Assembly (NCBI RefSeq): GCF_900110105.1
Contig: NZ_FOCL01000006.1
Location: 248,001-312,000, forward strand
DNA length: 64,000 nt
From: Mucilaginibacter gossypiicola
Lineage (GTDB): Bacteria > Bacteroidota > Bacteroidia > Sphingobacteriales > Sphingobacteriaceae
Reading direction: 5' to 3'
A program made the translations under genes and the position numbers. Below, piece after piece: positions 7,859-16,511 of this stretch (its first letter is position 1; the number at the start of each line of letters is the position of its first letter). The notes under the pieces were generated by a model. It saw only the letters and a list, made by a program, of their open reading frames with translations, was not told the DNA's origin and did not search any database.

Positions 7859-9730
7859 ATGAAGAAAAATTTACTTTTCATTCTCTGCCTTTTGCTTTCG
7901 GCATCAGGTATTTATGCGCAGCCCAAAGCGCCTGATGCTGATTACATTAAAGCCAATTATCAGAAATATGAATACCAGATCCCGATGAGGGATGGTAAAA
8001 AGCTTTTCACATCGGTATACGTACCGAAGGATCAATCCAAGAAATACCCTTTCATGATGGACAGGACCCCATACAGTGTTGCTCCGTATGGTACCGAACT
8101 TTATAAAGGAAGCCTTGGCCCATCGTCATTATTCGCTCACGACGGTTACATCTTTGTTTACCAGGATGTACGCGGCCGCTGGATGAGCGAGGGTATTTAC
8201 GAAGAAATGACACCCGAAAAGGAAGATCATAAAACCAATAAAGATGTGGATGAAGGAACCGATACCTATGATACTATCGACTGGCTGTTAAAAAACATTC
8301 CGAATAACAACGGTAAAGTAGGGGTATGGGGTATTTCATATCCGGGCTTTTACACTACAACGGCTTTGTTAAGCCGTCACCCGGCCTTGGTGGCTGCATC
8401 GCCGCAGGCTCCTATTGCCGACTTGTATCGTGACGATGCTTTTCATAACGGTGCATTTATGTTGGTGGCAAACTTTGGTTTTTATCCCGGCTTTACCAAC
8501 AGGCAGGACGACAAACCAACTCAGCGCCGTGGTAAAGGCTTTGACGCGGGTACCGAAGACGGCTACGACTTTTTTCTGAAGATGGGTTCCGTAAAAAATA
8601 CAAATGATAAATATTATAAAGACACTATCCGCCTGTGGAACGAAATGCTTGATCACCCTAACTATGATCAGCATTGGAAAGATCGTAATGTGCTTTATCA
8701 TTTGCATGATATAAAAACAGCCGTGCTGGTAACCGGCGGCTGGTACGATGCCGAAGATTTATACGGAGCCATCAATACCTATAAAACATTGGTAAAGGAA
8801 AATCCTAAAACCCCGGTTTACTTTGCTATGGGGCCATGGGTACATGGTGGTTGGGCACGTGGTGAAGGAGATCATTTAGGCGATGTTGGTTTCGGCGGTT
8901 CTACCGGTCCGTTTTACCGCGAAAAAATTGAGTTCAATTTCTTTAATCACTATTTAAAAGGCACCGCAGATTTCGACCTGAAGCCGGTATCTACCTTTGA
9001 AACTGGTGTTAACGAGTGGAAAACCTATAATACCTGGCCACCAAAGGAAGCTACCGAGAAAAACTTGTACCTGCTGCCGGGCGGCAAACTATCATTTAGT
9101 GCACCCGCTGCTATAACCGATAGTCATGACGAGTTTGTGTCTGATCCAAACAAACCCGTGCCGTTCATCAACAGCATTGATATGGATATGAAGCGCGAAT
9201 ACATGACCGCCGATCAGCGTTTTGCATCACAGCGCCCGGATGTGCTTACTTATGAAACTGATATTTTAGATAACGATATAACTATTGCTGGTAATATCTG
9301 GGCCAACCTTAAAGTATCAACTACCGGTACAGACGCCGACTGGGTGGTTAAGGTAATAGACGTTTATCCCGACTCTACTAAAAACACCAAATGGGCAGGC
9401 AAAGACGTTTATCTGAGCGGTTATCAGCAAATGGTACGCAGCGAGGCTATGCGCGGTAAGTTCCGTAATGGTTTTGATAAACCCGAACCTTTTATTCCGG
9501 GTAAAGTAACACCGGTAAACTTTGAACTGCAGGATGTGCTGCACACCTTCAAAAAAGGGCACCGTATGATGGTACAGGTGCAAAGTACGTGGTTCCCGCT
9601 TATCGACAGGAACACACAGCAGTTTCAGGATATCATGAAAGCTAAGGATACCGACTTTAAAAAGGCTACGAATAAAGTTTACACCTCAAAAGCCAACCCG
9701 AGCTATTTAAAGGTTAGGGTTATTGAATAA
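7859..9730 (+). CDS. CocE/NonD family (peptidase S15-like) acyl hydrolase, secreted
   Basis: A 623-residue exported hydrolase of the X-Pro dipeptidyl-peptidase/cocaine esterase family. The ATG at 7859 gives a clean Sec signal peptide, MKKNLLFILCLLLSASGIYAQ; the upstream TTG at 7808 adds unneeded residues. The alpha/beta hydrolase part has GVWGISYPGFYTTTAL with the nucleophile Ser in GISYPG, and later VLVTGGWYDAEDLYG (likely acid) and GPWVHGGW (likely His). The C-terminal jelly-roll domain typical of PF08530 follows, ending in VQVQSTWFPLIDRN. It likely cleaves peptides or amides/esters in the periplasm. It stands as a single gene with its own terminator. Confidence 0.9.
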   Translation: MKKNLLFILCLLLSASGIYAQPKAPDADYIKANYQKYEYQIPMRDGKKLFTSVYVPKDQSKKYPFMMDRTPYSVAPYGTELYKGSLGPSSLFAHDGYIFVYQDVRGRWMSEGIYEEMTPEKEDHKTNKDVDEGTDTYDTIDWLLKNIPNNNGKVGVWGISYPGFYTTTALLSRHPALVAASPQAPIADLYRDDAFHNGAFMLVANFGFYPGFTNRQDDKPTQRRGKGFDAGTEDGYDFFLKMGSVKNTNDKYYKDTIRLWNEMLDHPNYDQHWKDRNVLYHLHDIKTAVLVTGGWYDAEDLYGAINTYKTLVKENPKTPVYFAMGPWVHGGWARGEGDHLGDVGFGGSTGPFYREKIEFNFFNHYLKGTADFDLKPVSTFETGVNEWKTYNTWPPKEATEKNLYLLPGGKLSFSAPAAITDSHDEFVSDPNKPVPFINSIDMDMKREYMTADQRFASQRPDVLTYETDILDNDITIAGNIWANLKVSTTGTDADWVVKVIDVYPDSTKNTKWAGKDVYLSGYQQMVRSEAMRGKFRNGFDKPEPFIPGKVTPVNFELQDVLHTFKKGHRMMVQVQSTWFPLIDRNTQQFQDIMKAKDTDFKKATNKVYTSKANPSYLKVRVIE

Positions 9731-9750
9731 ACTATTTACAATGTAAGTGA

Positions 9751-9784
9751 AACAGCCTCATGTATTTACATGGGGCTGTTGCGT
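9751..9784 (+). terminator. Terminator of the CocE/NonD gene
   Basis: 14-bp arms, AACAGCCTCATGTA at 9751-9764 and TACATGGGGCTGTT at 9767-9780, pair with one G-U and a two-base loop. A short T-rich stretch follows. Confidence 0.8.
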
Positions 9785-9828
9785 TTTATACCATAACGCC
9801 GTAAAGGTTATTAATTAAACCTATAACC

Positions 9829-10254
9829 ATGCGTAAATACTTTATCTTTTTTCTGATAGCCTCAGTCTTATTGGGTTGTAAAAAGCACAACCAGCAAACC
9901 GGCTGCCCAAGCCAGGCCTGCACTACGGATTTCGCTGTGCTTTTTGTGAATTTTGTTGATAAGGATGGCCACATGGCATTTGGAAAAGATGTAAAGGCTG
10001 TAAATTTACGTACCAAACAGGCTATCATAGCCAAAGGAAATGGAGGACCTCCTTCAACAACTGTAGGCCCGCATTTGTACACCATCGCCACAGATAATAA
10101 TAAAAATGAGTTCTCGACCGAAGGGGACGATGTAGAACTAACTGTAACTAATATCCAGACAGGAGTTACCCAAACCGTATTATTAAAAATTTCAGGCGGA
10201 TGTAATTGCCATATAGCTAAAGTATCCGGGCCGGCTACTGTGGTGCTTAATTAG
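9829..10254 (+). CDS. Small lipoprotein, unknown function
   Basis: A 141-residue protein with a lipoprotein signal, MRKYFIFFLIASVLLGC, lipobox LLGC at Cys17, then KK as in the other lipoproteins here. The mature part is about 120 residues with four more cysteines (CPSQAC near the N-terminus and CNC near the C-terminus) that may form disulfides, and a beta-rich look. I do not recognise a family. It has its own terminator and lies between two unrelated genes. Confidence 0.75.
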   Translation: MRKYFIFFLIASVLLGCKKHNQQTGCPSQACTTDFAVLFVNFVDKDGHMAFGKDVKAVNLRTKQAIIAKGNGGPPSTTVGPHLYTIATDNNKNEFSTEGDDVELTVTNIQTGVTQTVLLKISGGCNCHIAKVSGPATVVLN

Positions 10255-10269
10255 TATTACTTTTCTTCA

Positions 10270-10311
10270 ACAAAGGAGCTGTGCAATAAATATTGTACAG
10301 CTCCTTTGTGT
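10270..10311 (+). terminator. Strong terminator after the small lipoprotein
   Basis: A 19-bp inverted repeat: 10270-10288 begins ACAAAGGAGCTG and 10291-10309 ends CAGCTCCTTTGT, with one G-U pair and a two-base loop. Confidence 0.85.
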
Positions 10312-10343
10312 TTACTGTTATTTAAACTAATTATAAATAAAAC

Positions 10344-10374
10344 TTGCAGAAAGGAAGTCTTTTTATACTTTTGC
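10344..10374 (+). promoter_or_regulatory. Bacteroidetes-type promoter of the TonB siderophore receptor
   Basis: TTG at 10344-10346, then exactly 19 bases, then TACTTTTGC at 10366-10374, a perfect match to the -7 consensus TAnnTTTGC. Transcription would begin near 10380, leaving a leader of about 20 bases before the ATG at 10401. Confidence 0.75.
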
Positions 10375-10380
10375 GCTTAA

Positions 10381-10395
10381 TTAGACTTAATCTAA
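10381..10395 (+). promoter_or_regulatory. Candidate metal-regulator operator (TTAGA-N5-TCTAA)
   Basis: TTAGACTTAATCTAA is an inverted repeat placed between the -7 element and the start codon of a siderophore receptor, overlapping the predicted transcription start. The position fits a repressor site. The half-sites resemble DtxR/IdeR-type iron boxes, but the regulator is an inference. Confidence 0.5.
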
Positions 10396-10400
10396 ATAGA

Positions 10401-12863
10401 ATGTTAAATAACCTTTACTACTCCCTGCGCACAATCCCATTTTTAATTTTATTCCTGTTTTTAAATATCTCGATCCTGAAAGCTGATGATGAAGGCAATA
10501 ACGGTAAAATAACCGGTGTTGTTAAAACCAGCGATAATCAGCCGGCCTATTTTGTTAATGTGGCCATTAAAGGATTAAACAAAAGTACTACCACAACCGA
10601 TAACGGATCATTCACTTTTAATAATATTAAGCCAGGTACTTACACCCTGATTGCTAAATACATTGGTACAAAGACAGAAGAGCAAACTGTAACTGTGGTT
10701 GCAAATAAAACAACTACAGTATCTTTTAAACTTTATGAAAGTTCAGCTGAGTTAAATGAGGTTGTAGTTTCTTCAACCAAAACCATTAACCGTAAAAACT
10801 TAAACATTGGCAAAATGAACGTATCGCCAATGGACCTGCCACAAAGTGTTACCGTAATAGGTCGCGATGTGCTTGATCAGCAACAGTCATTACGCTTAAG
10901 CGATGTTATTAAAAATGTGAATGGCGTGTATTTATACAGCAGCCGTGGCAATACCCAGGAAACATTTGGTGCCCGCGGTTATAACTTTGGTAGTAACAAC
11001 ATGTTTAAAAACGGTTTCAGGGTTAACTCGGGCGTTGTGCCTGAGATCAGCTCACTGGAGCGTGTTGAAGTATTGAAAGGCAGCGCTGCTTTATTATACG
11101 GAAACGTTGCACCCGGCGGTATCCTGAATATGGTAACCAAAAAACCTTTATTTGAGCAAGGCGGCAAGGTATCTATGACCTATGGCAGCTATGATCTTTA
11201 CCGCCCATCGTTTGATGTTTATGGCCCTATATCTTCCAAATTAGCTTATCGTGTAAATGGTACCTATGAAAACGCTAAAAGCTACCGTGACAATGTAAAA
11301 TCAGAAAGGGAATATATTAACCCTTCATTCCTATACAAAATAAGTGATAAAACAACCTTAATTGTTGAAGGTGATTACCTTAACTATGATTTTACCCCCG
11401 ATTTCGGAACAGGGCAAATCAATAATGTTATCGCCAAAGTTCCGCGTAACAGGTATTTGGGCGCGTCATGGTCAACCGGTAATACCAAACAAACTACCGC
11501 AACCGCAACCATTAACCATCAGCTCAATAGCCTTTGGAAATTAAGCGGCGGGTTTTCATACCAACATTTTAACCGATCATACCAAACCACCGAGCGTGTA
11601 TTACCTGACGCAAATGGCGACTGGGGCCGTACCCTCAACAGGGCCAGAACACTTGAAGACTACTATACTGGTCAGTTCAATATTACAGGCCAGTTTAACA
11701 CAGGTGCGATTAAACACAACATTTTAGCCGGTGTTGATGCCGATTGGTACCGCAATAATGCTTATACTTATGTTGCTACGGTAAACAAGGTATCAAGTTA
11801 CCTTGATCAAAATAATGCACCACAAAACGCTGTTTACGACAAGATCAATATTTTTGACCTTGATAAATACACGCTTCGCACTGATAAACCACAGATGAAT
11901 CCGTTTTATAGCATCTTGACGCCGACCAATCGTTTTGGCGCTTATGCTAATGATCTCATTAGCTTGTCTGAAAAAGTTAAAGTGCTTGCAGGTATTCGCT
12001 GGTCATATCAATATGTATCACCAACATCGGTTAGCAATTATAATACACTTGCTACCGCAACTCAGGCCGCAGGTAAAGAAGATAAAGCATTTTCACCGCG
12101 TGTGGGCATCGTTTACAAACCAATAGCTAATACTGCGCTGTTTGCAAGCTACTCTAATTCTTTCATAACCAATACTGGCACCGATATCAACAACAATCCG
12201 CTTGATCCTTCAATGATCGATCAGTATGAAGTTGGTGTTAAAAATGACTTCCTGAACGGTAACCTGTCAGTAAACGTAACAGCATATCGCATTAAAAATA
12301 ATAACCTGGCTCAAACTGCGCCATTCCAGGCCGATGGTGTTACACCTAACATTAATACCAATATCAAAGTGCTAAGCGGCGAAACAAGAAGCGATGGTGT
12401 GGAGCTTGATATCGCCGGTCACCCGGTAAAAGGTTTGGATGTGTTGGCAGGCTATAGCTATACCAACGCTAAATATACCAAAACAGGTACTGCAGTTGGC
12501 AGCAACATTGCAGGCCAGCCATTATTAAATACACCAAAGCATACCGCCAACACCAGCGTATTTTATACTTTTTATAACGGCGATTTGAAAGGGTTTAAAG
12601 TAGGTGCATCGGTTTATTACCTGGGCGATCGTGTTGCGGGTAACGCCAATACAGTAGGTCAAACCCAAACTATTTCAAGGTTAGTTAATGTATCGGGCTT
12701 TACCACGGTTGATGCTTCGGTAGGTTATACTTATAAAAAGATCTCTATTATTGGTAAGATCTCTAATATTGGCAACGTGCTTAATTATAATGTACACGAG
12801 AATTATAGTATTAACCCTATACCGCCAAGGCAGTTCTTAACTACATTGAGTTATCGATTTTAA
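10401..12863 (+). CDS. TonB-dependent siderophore receptor
   Basis: An 820-residue outer-membrane receptor from the ATG at 10401; the frame extends upstream to a TTG at 10344, but that TTG is part of the promoter. An N-terminal signal peptide is followed by a carboxypeptidase-regulatory-like beta domain (about residues 35-115, GKITGVVKTSDNQPAYFVNV). The TonB plug contains DLPQSVTVIGRDVLDQQQ and RVEVLKGSAALLYGNVAPGGILNMVTKKP, characteristic of ferrichrome/hydroxamate-type receptors. The 22-strand barrel ends in aromatic Phe (LTTLSYRF). It imports ferric siderophores using TonB energy. The downstream PepSY protein and the operator at 10381 support an iron-regulated unit. Confidence 0.92.
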   Translation: MLNNLYYSLRTIPFLILFLFLNISILKADDEGNNGKITGVVKTSDNQPAYFVNVAIKGLNKSTTTTDNGSFTFNNIKPGTYTLIAKYIGTKTEEQTVTVVANKTTTVSFKLYESSAELNEVVVSSTKTINRKNLNIGKMNVSPMDLPQSVTVIGRDVLDQQQSLRLSDVIKNVNGVYLYSSRGNTQETFGARGYNFGSNNMFKNGFRVNSGVVPEISSLERVEVLKGSAALLYGNVAPGGILNMVTKKPLFEQGGKVSMTYGSYDLYRPSFDVYGPISSKLAYRVNGTYENAKSYRDNVKSEREYINPSFLYKISDKTTLIVEGDYLNYDFTPDFGTGQINNVIAKVPRNRYLGASWSTGNTKQTTATATINHQLNSLWKLSGGFSYQHFNRSYQTTERVLPDANGDWGRTLNRARTLEDYYTGQFNITGQFNTGAIKHNILAGVDADWYRNNAYTYVATVNKVSSYLDQNNAPQNAVYDKINIFDLDKYTLRTDKPQMNPFYSILTPTNRFGAYANDLISLSEKVKVLAGIRWSYQYVSPTSVSNYNTLATATQAAGKEDKAFSPRVGIVYKPIANTALFASYSNSFITNTGTDINNNPLDPSMIDQYEVGVKNDFLNGNLSVNVTAYRIKNNNLAQTAPFQADGVTPNINTNIKVLSGETRSDGVELDIAGHPVKGLDVLAGYSYTNAKYTKTGTAVGSNIAGQPLLNTPKHTANTSVFYTFYNGDLKGFKVGASVYYLGDRVAGNANTVGQTQTISRLVNVSGFTTVDASVGYTYKKISIIGKISNIGNVLNYNVHENYSINPIPPRQFLTTLSYRF

Positions 12864-12875
12864 TTAATTGAATTT

Positions 12876-12905
12876 AACCGGGCATGGGAACATGCCCGGT
12901 TTTTA
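12876..12905 (+). terminator. Hairpin between TonB receptor and PepSY gene
   Basis: An 11-bp perfect stem, AACCGGGCATG at 12876-12886 and CATGCCCGGTT at 12891-12901, with a GGAA loop and a T run. It may end the receptor mRNA fully or partly; the next gene starts only 20 bases later. Confidence 0.82.
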
Positions 12906-12920
12906 TGCTTATAAAAACTG

Positions 12921-14153
12921 ATGAAAGTATTTTTCCGCACCATCCACCTCTACTTAAGCCTTGCGGCAGGAGTAATCATTTTTTGCTCGTGCTTAACCGG
13001 TACCATGCTGGTTTTTGAAAAGGAAATTCAGCAGGCACTTAACCCTCAACGGTATTTTGTAAAACCCCAGGATAAAAGGTTGCCGATATCTGCTTTGACA
13101 GCAGGTGTTTTAAAGCAGATCCCCAAATCAAAACTGGCAACGGTTACCGTTTATGAGGACCCGGAGCGTACCGTAGAGGTTGCGCTTATCGTACCCGAAA
13201 AGAAGGATAAGAAAGCAGTTGGTGCTCCCAAAGCCGAAAAACATGCCGGCGCGTATACCAAAAAGGATGCTAAGCCAAAAGATGCCGAGCGCTCAAACCT
13301 TACCGCTTTTGTAAACCCGTATACCGGGCAAATAATTGATCAGTTTAACCGCAGGCAAACTTTCTTGTATTCGGTAGAAATGTTTCACCGTTATTTATTG
13401 GGTGGCAAAAATAGCCTGGGCGATTGGGTGATCAGCCTCTCAACGTTGTTTTTCCTGGTGATTTTGATAACGGGTGTAATACTTTGGTGGCCTAAAACCA
13501 AGGTTATTATGAAGCAGCGTCTTAAAATAAAATGGGGCGGGAGCGGCAAGCGTTTAACGCACGATCTGCATATTGTTACCGGTTTTTATACTTCTATATT
13601 CTTGATCATCATTTCGGCATCCGGCTTGGTTATGACCTTTAAATGGGCAAACAACACTTTGTTTTTCCTTACCAATTCAAAAGTTGTTACCAAAGAAGAT
13701 ATCAAAGCTCCGCTTTCTGTTTATCAGCCGGGAATTGCTGCTATTTCACCGGAAGCAGCTATTGGCGCGTTAGGTAGTAAAATAACTGATGCCGAAAATT
13801 TCACTATCCGTTATCCGAAGGATACAGCGGCGGTTTACACTTTTAATGTGCTCAAAAAAGGTTCGGTTGAACTGGCTACCGATACTTATTATATAGATCA
13901 ATACAACGGTAAGCTTGCCGGCTCCGCCTTGTATGCCGACAAGAGCCTTGGCCAGCGTATCCGTGGGGTTATTAAACCAATTCATACGGGCTCTATTTAT
14001 GGCTGGCCTACCCAGGTTTTAGCTTTTCTGATCACCTTGGTTTCGCTCATATTTCCGGTAACAGGGGTAATGATGTGGCTTAACCGCACGAGTAAGAAAA
14101 AGAAAAAGCCCGTTCGTAGCAGAGTGAAAGCGGTGTCTGCTGAGGTTATCTAA
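12921..14153 (+). CDS. PepSY-associated transmembrane protein (iron uptake type)
   Basis: A 410-residue inner-membrane protein of the PepSY_TM family. The first membrane helix is at about residues 7-30 (LYLSLAAGVIIFCSCLTGTML), and a PepSY-like periplasmic domain with a lysine/alanine-rich insert lies at about 95-130. A conserved FHRYLLGG motif precedes the second helix (LSTLFFLVILITGVILWWP), the third is near GFYTSIFLIIISASGLVMTF, and the fourth near the C-terminus (VLAFLITLVSLIFPVTGVMMWL). Such proteins commonly accompany siderophore receptors and are thought to act in reduction or release of iron from siderophores. It directly follows the receptor, so the two probably share iron control. 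Confidence 0.85.
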   Translation: MKVFFRTIHLYLSLAAGVIIFCSCLTGTMLVFEKEIQQALNPQRYFVKPQDKRLPISALTAGVLKQIPKSKLATVTVYEDPERTVEVALIVPEKKDKKAVGAPKAEKHAGAYTKKDAKPKDAERSNLTAFVNPYTGQIIDQFNRRQTFLYSVEMFHRYLLGGKNSLGDWVISLSTLFFLVILITGVILWWPKTKVIMKQRLKIKWGGSGKRLTHDLHIVTGFYTSIFLIIISASGLVMTFKWANNTLFFLTNSKVVTKEDIKAPLSVYQPGIAAISPEAAIGALGSKITDAENFTIRYPKDTAAVYTFNVLKKGSVELATDTYYIDQYNGKLAGSALYADKSLGQRIRGVIKPIHTGSIYGWPTQVLAFLITLVSLIFPVTGVMMWLNRTSKKKKKPVRSRVKAVSAEVI

Positions 14154-14173
14154 AATGAAAAAGATTATCTTTT

Positions 14174-14214
14174 CTCATCAGGACCGCTCTTAGAGGAGCC
14201 CTGATGAGATTTTT
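14174..14214 (+). terminator. Terminator of the PepSY gene
   Basis: 9-bp arms CTCATCAGG (14174-14182) and CCTGATGAG (14199-14208), with an inner weaker stem, followed by ATTTTTT. It can also serve the converging GNAT gene. Confidence 0.8.
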
Positions 14215-14233
14215 TATGTCGCTCGTTCCTTTT

Positions 14234-14833
14234 TTACCTTAAAGGTTCTCTTATCATGATCCAGTAAGGGCAGCCTGTAACTGGCTCGCTTACTTCCTTT
14301 GCTATTTTATACCCCACCCGTTCATAAAACCGGATATTTCGTGGAGTGAAGGTTTCGAGATAGGTTGGTATCCCGTTTTTATCTGTTTCGTTAAGCATTT
14401 CCATCAATAGATTAACCCCCAATCCCCGTCCCTGGTGACTTGGTTTGATCCCAGCTATCGACAAATACCAGGCATCGTACAATATCGGGTCAAGTTGTTT
14501 GCTCATGAACGAAACTATGGTTGAATAAGCTCTTAGTGCCGGTTCGCCCATATAGGTTGTTATAAAATCTTTCTTTAACAGGCTCTTTTCATTGTCTGCA
14601 GCAGGGTTTAAAGGTTGGCTCCAGATAGCGGCACCATAAGCAGGATCACCAGTAATAGTTAACCGGCCGTACTCTTCGCCTTCTTTCATGGAGTAATCCA
14701 TATACCTCATTAGTATTTCCTGCTTTTTCTGCTCGCCGCCCGGAATATCCCGTAACAATTCTATGTAAAATGGGTCGGGGATGAGGGCTTCGTATAGCGC
14801 TAAAGCCAGGTCTTGATATTTATAGGTGTACAT
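14234..14833 (-). CDS. GNAT family N-acetyltransferase
   Basis: A 199-residue acetyltransferase. The start chosen is the ATG at 14833 (MYTYKYQDLALALYEALIPD); the longer frame to 14926 reads through unlikely sequence. The N-terminal half (residues 1-110) is a helical/strand region with GAAIWSQPL, and the C-terminal half carries motif A as GIKPSHQGRGLGVNLLMEML and the end block YLETFTPRNIRFYERVGYKI. This architecture matches the GNAT branch often annotated as detoxifying or siderophore-type acetyltransferases, but the substrate is not known. It converges on the PepSY gene. Confidence 0.82.
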   Translation of the reverse strand: MYTYKYQDLALALYEALIPDPFYIELLRDIPGGEQKKQEILMRYMDYSMKEGEEYGRLTITGDPAYGAAIWSQPLNPAADNEKSLLKKDFITTYMGEPALRAYSTIVSFMSKQLDPILYDAWYLSIAGIKPSHQGRGLGVNLLMEMLNETDKNGIPTYLETFTPRNIRFYERVGYKIAKEVSEPVTGCPYWIMIREPLR

Positions 14834-15081
14834 GCAATATATTAAGTTCAACGGCTTAATATACAAAATATTAGTACCCCACACCTGGTTAAGTAGTTGT
14901 AGTTTATGAAAGCGATGGCTCTGCAATAAATGGTTTTTTCTCCCACTTTTTTATGATTCAGAATTTATAGCCAATAGTTGTCGTAACTACTTGTTTATTA
15001 GTGGTTTTTAGCGGGGTGAAAATCTTGAAAAATCTTCAAAAAATATAAAACAGACCCGGCTAAAAATTGTTGAAAACTTTT

Positions 15082-15111
15082 AGTGGGGGAAAGTGGTAGA
15101 AAGTGGTAAAA
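15082..15111 (+). promoter_or_regulatory. MraZ box: three 10-bp direct repeats
   Basis: Three AGTGG repeats at exact 10-base period: AGTGGGGGAA (15082), AGTGGTAGAA (15092) and AGTGGTAAAA (15102). MraZ is known to bind upstream of its own operon at TGGGN or AAAGTG-type repeats on the same helical face. This array sits 40 bases before mraZ and just ahead of a TACTTTTAC near-match to the -7 element (15117-15125), so the cluster is probably autoregulated. Confidence 0.78.
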
Positions 15112-15150
15112 GTATTTACTTTTACGTTACAAAATTGCCCAAGTCATACA

Positions 15151-15612
15151 ATGTCGTTTTTAACCGGTGAATTTGAGTGTAAGCTTGATCCTAAATTTAG
15201 GATGATGATACCGGCTGGCCTTAAAAAGAAGCTTCCTGAACTGGAATCTGAAGGCCTGGTGATCAATCGCGGGTTTGAAAAATACCTCGTCATATACACT
15301 AAAAAGGAATGGGATAAACGACTTGAAGATTTGAGCAAACTTAATGAATACGAAGAGGATAATATAGCCTTTATACGATATTTTACCCGTGGTGCCACCG
15401 AGCTTATGCCTGATGCTGCCGGCAGGGTATTGTTGCCAAAATTCCTGTTGGAATATGCGGGTATAAAAGGGGATGTAGTGCTGGCTTGCCAGTTGAATAA
15501 AATTGAGGTTTGGGATGCCGAAGCGCACCGCAAACTGATGGATGATGAGCCCAAAAGTTTTAGCGCGTTGGCTAAAAAAGTAATGGGTGGTAAAAATAAG
15601 GAGCAGGAATGA
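15151..15612 (+). CDS. mraZ: Transcriptional regulator MraZ
   Basis: A 153-residue DNA-binding regulator, first gene of the division and cell wall cluster. The start is the ATG at 15151 (MSFLTGEFECKLDPKFR); the GTG at 15103 lies inside the operator repeats and is rejected. Two SpoVT/AbrB-like half domains are visible, each with the conserved Asp-x3-Arg pattern: LDPKFRMMIPAGLK near the N-terminus and PDAAGRVLLPKFLLEYAG in the second half. MraZ forms ring oligomers in the cytosol and controls the dcw operon. Its stop overlaps the rsmH start by four bases (ATGA), which suggests translational coupling. Confidence 0.95.
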   Translation: MSFLTGEFECKLDPKFRMMIPAGLKKKLPELESEGLVINRGFEKYLVIYTKKEWDKRLEDLSKLNEYEEDNIAFIRYFTRGATELMPDAAGRVLLPKFLLEYAGIKGDVVLACQLNKIEVWDAEAHRKLMDDEPKSFSALAKKVMGGKNKEQE

Positions 15613-16511
15613 GTGAGTACCATGTACCGGTAATGCTGAGGGAATGTATTGATGGGCTGAATATTGATCCGGACGGTACTTATGTGGATGTGACTTTTGG
15701 AGGTGGTGGTCATTCGCGCGAGATTTTGAAGCACCTGGGCCCAAAAGGCAGGTTGATTGCTTTTGATCAGGATGCTGATGCGCAGCGTAATATAATTGAT
15801 GATGAGCGTTTTGTTTTTGTAGATCAGAATTTCAGGTATCTCAAAAACTTTTGCCGTTTACATGGCGCTATTCCTGTAAATGGTATTCTGGCCGATTTGG
15901 GTGTATCATCGCACCAGTTTGATGAGGCCGATCGCGGGTTTTCCATCCGGTTTGATGCCGAGTTGGATATGCGTATGAACCAGTTGGGCGAGCTGACTGC
16001 AAAGGATGTGGTGAATAATTATTCGGTGGCCGACCTGCACCGGATCTTTGGTATTTACGGCGAAATTCAAAATGCCAAATCATTGGCCGAAACTATTGCC
16101 ACCGCAAGGTTAAATACATCGATAGTAACTATCGCTGATCTGAAAAATGTGATCAGCGCACGCATCCCGAAAGGAAAAGAAAATAAATACCTGGCACAAG
16201 TGTTCCAGGCATTAAGAATAGAGGTTAATCAGGAACTGGAGGCATTGAAGGATTTTTTAATGCAGTCGGCAGAAGTTTTAGCAGTAGGTGGCAGGCTGGT
16301 GGTGATGTCATATCACTCGCTTGAGGACAGGCTGGTAAAAAACTTCATCGCCAAAGGCAAGTTCAGCGGCGAGGTGGAGAAAGACCTTTATGGAAACGAT
16401 AATAAACCGCTTGATGCTGTAAGCCGCGGAGCTATAACGGCATCGGCAGAGGAGATAACCAATAATAACAGGGCACGGAGCGCTAAGTTAAGAATAGCTG
16501 TAAAAAAATGA
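15609..16511 (+). CDS. rsmH: 16S rRNA (cytosine(1402)-N(4))-methyltransferase
   Basis: A 300-residue SAM-dependent methyltransferase (formerly MraW) that modifies C1402 in the ribosomal decoding centre. The SAM-binding motif YVDVTFGGGGHS is near residue 25, followed by GRLIAFDQD. The family signature ILADLGVSSHQFDEADRGFSIR and the C-terminal VVMSYHSLEDRLVKNFI are all present. Length is normal. It overlaps mraZ by four bases and the next gene by four bases. Confidence 0.97.
   Translation: MSEYHVPVMLRECIDGLNIDPDGTYVDVTFGGGGHSREILKHLGPKGRLIAFDQDADAQRNIIDDERFVFVDQNFRYLKNFCRLHGAIPVNGILADLGVSSHQFDEADRGFSIRFDAELDMRMNQLGELTAKDVVNNYSVADLHRIFGIYGEIQNAKSLAETIATARLNTSIVTIADLKNVISARIPKGKENKYLAQVFQALRIEVNQELEALKDFLMQSAEVLAVGGRLVVMSYHSLEDRLVKNFIAKGKFSGEVEKDLYGNDNKPLDAVSRGAITASAEEITNNNRARSAKLRIAVKK

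Noticed and set aside
15144..15744. Two long minus-strand ORFs under mraZ
   Set aside because: They are antisense to mraZ and rsmH, with no family features; mraZ and rsmH are unambiguous.
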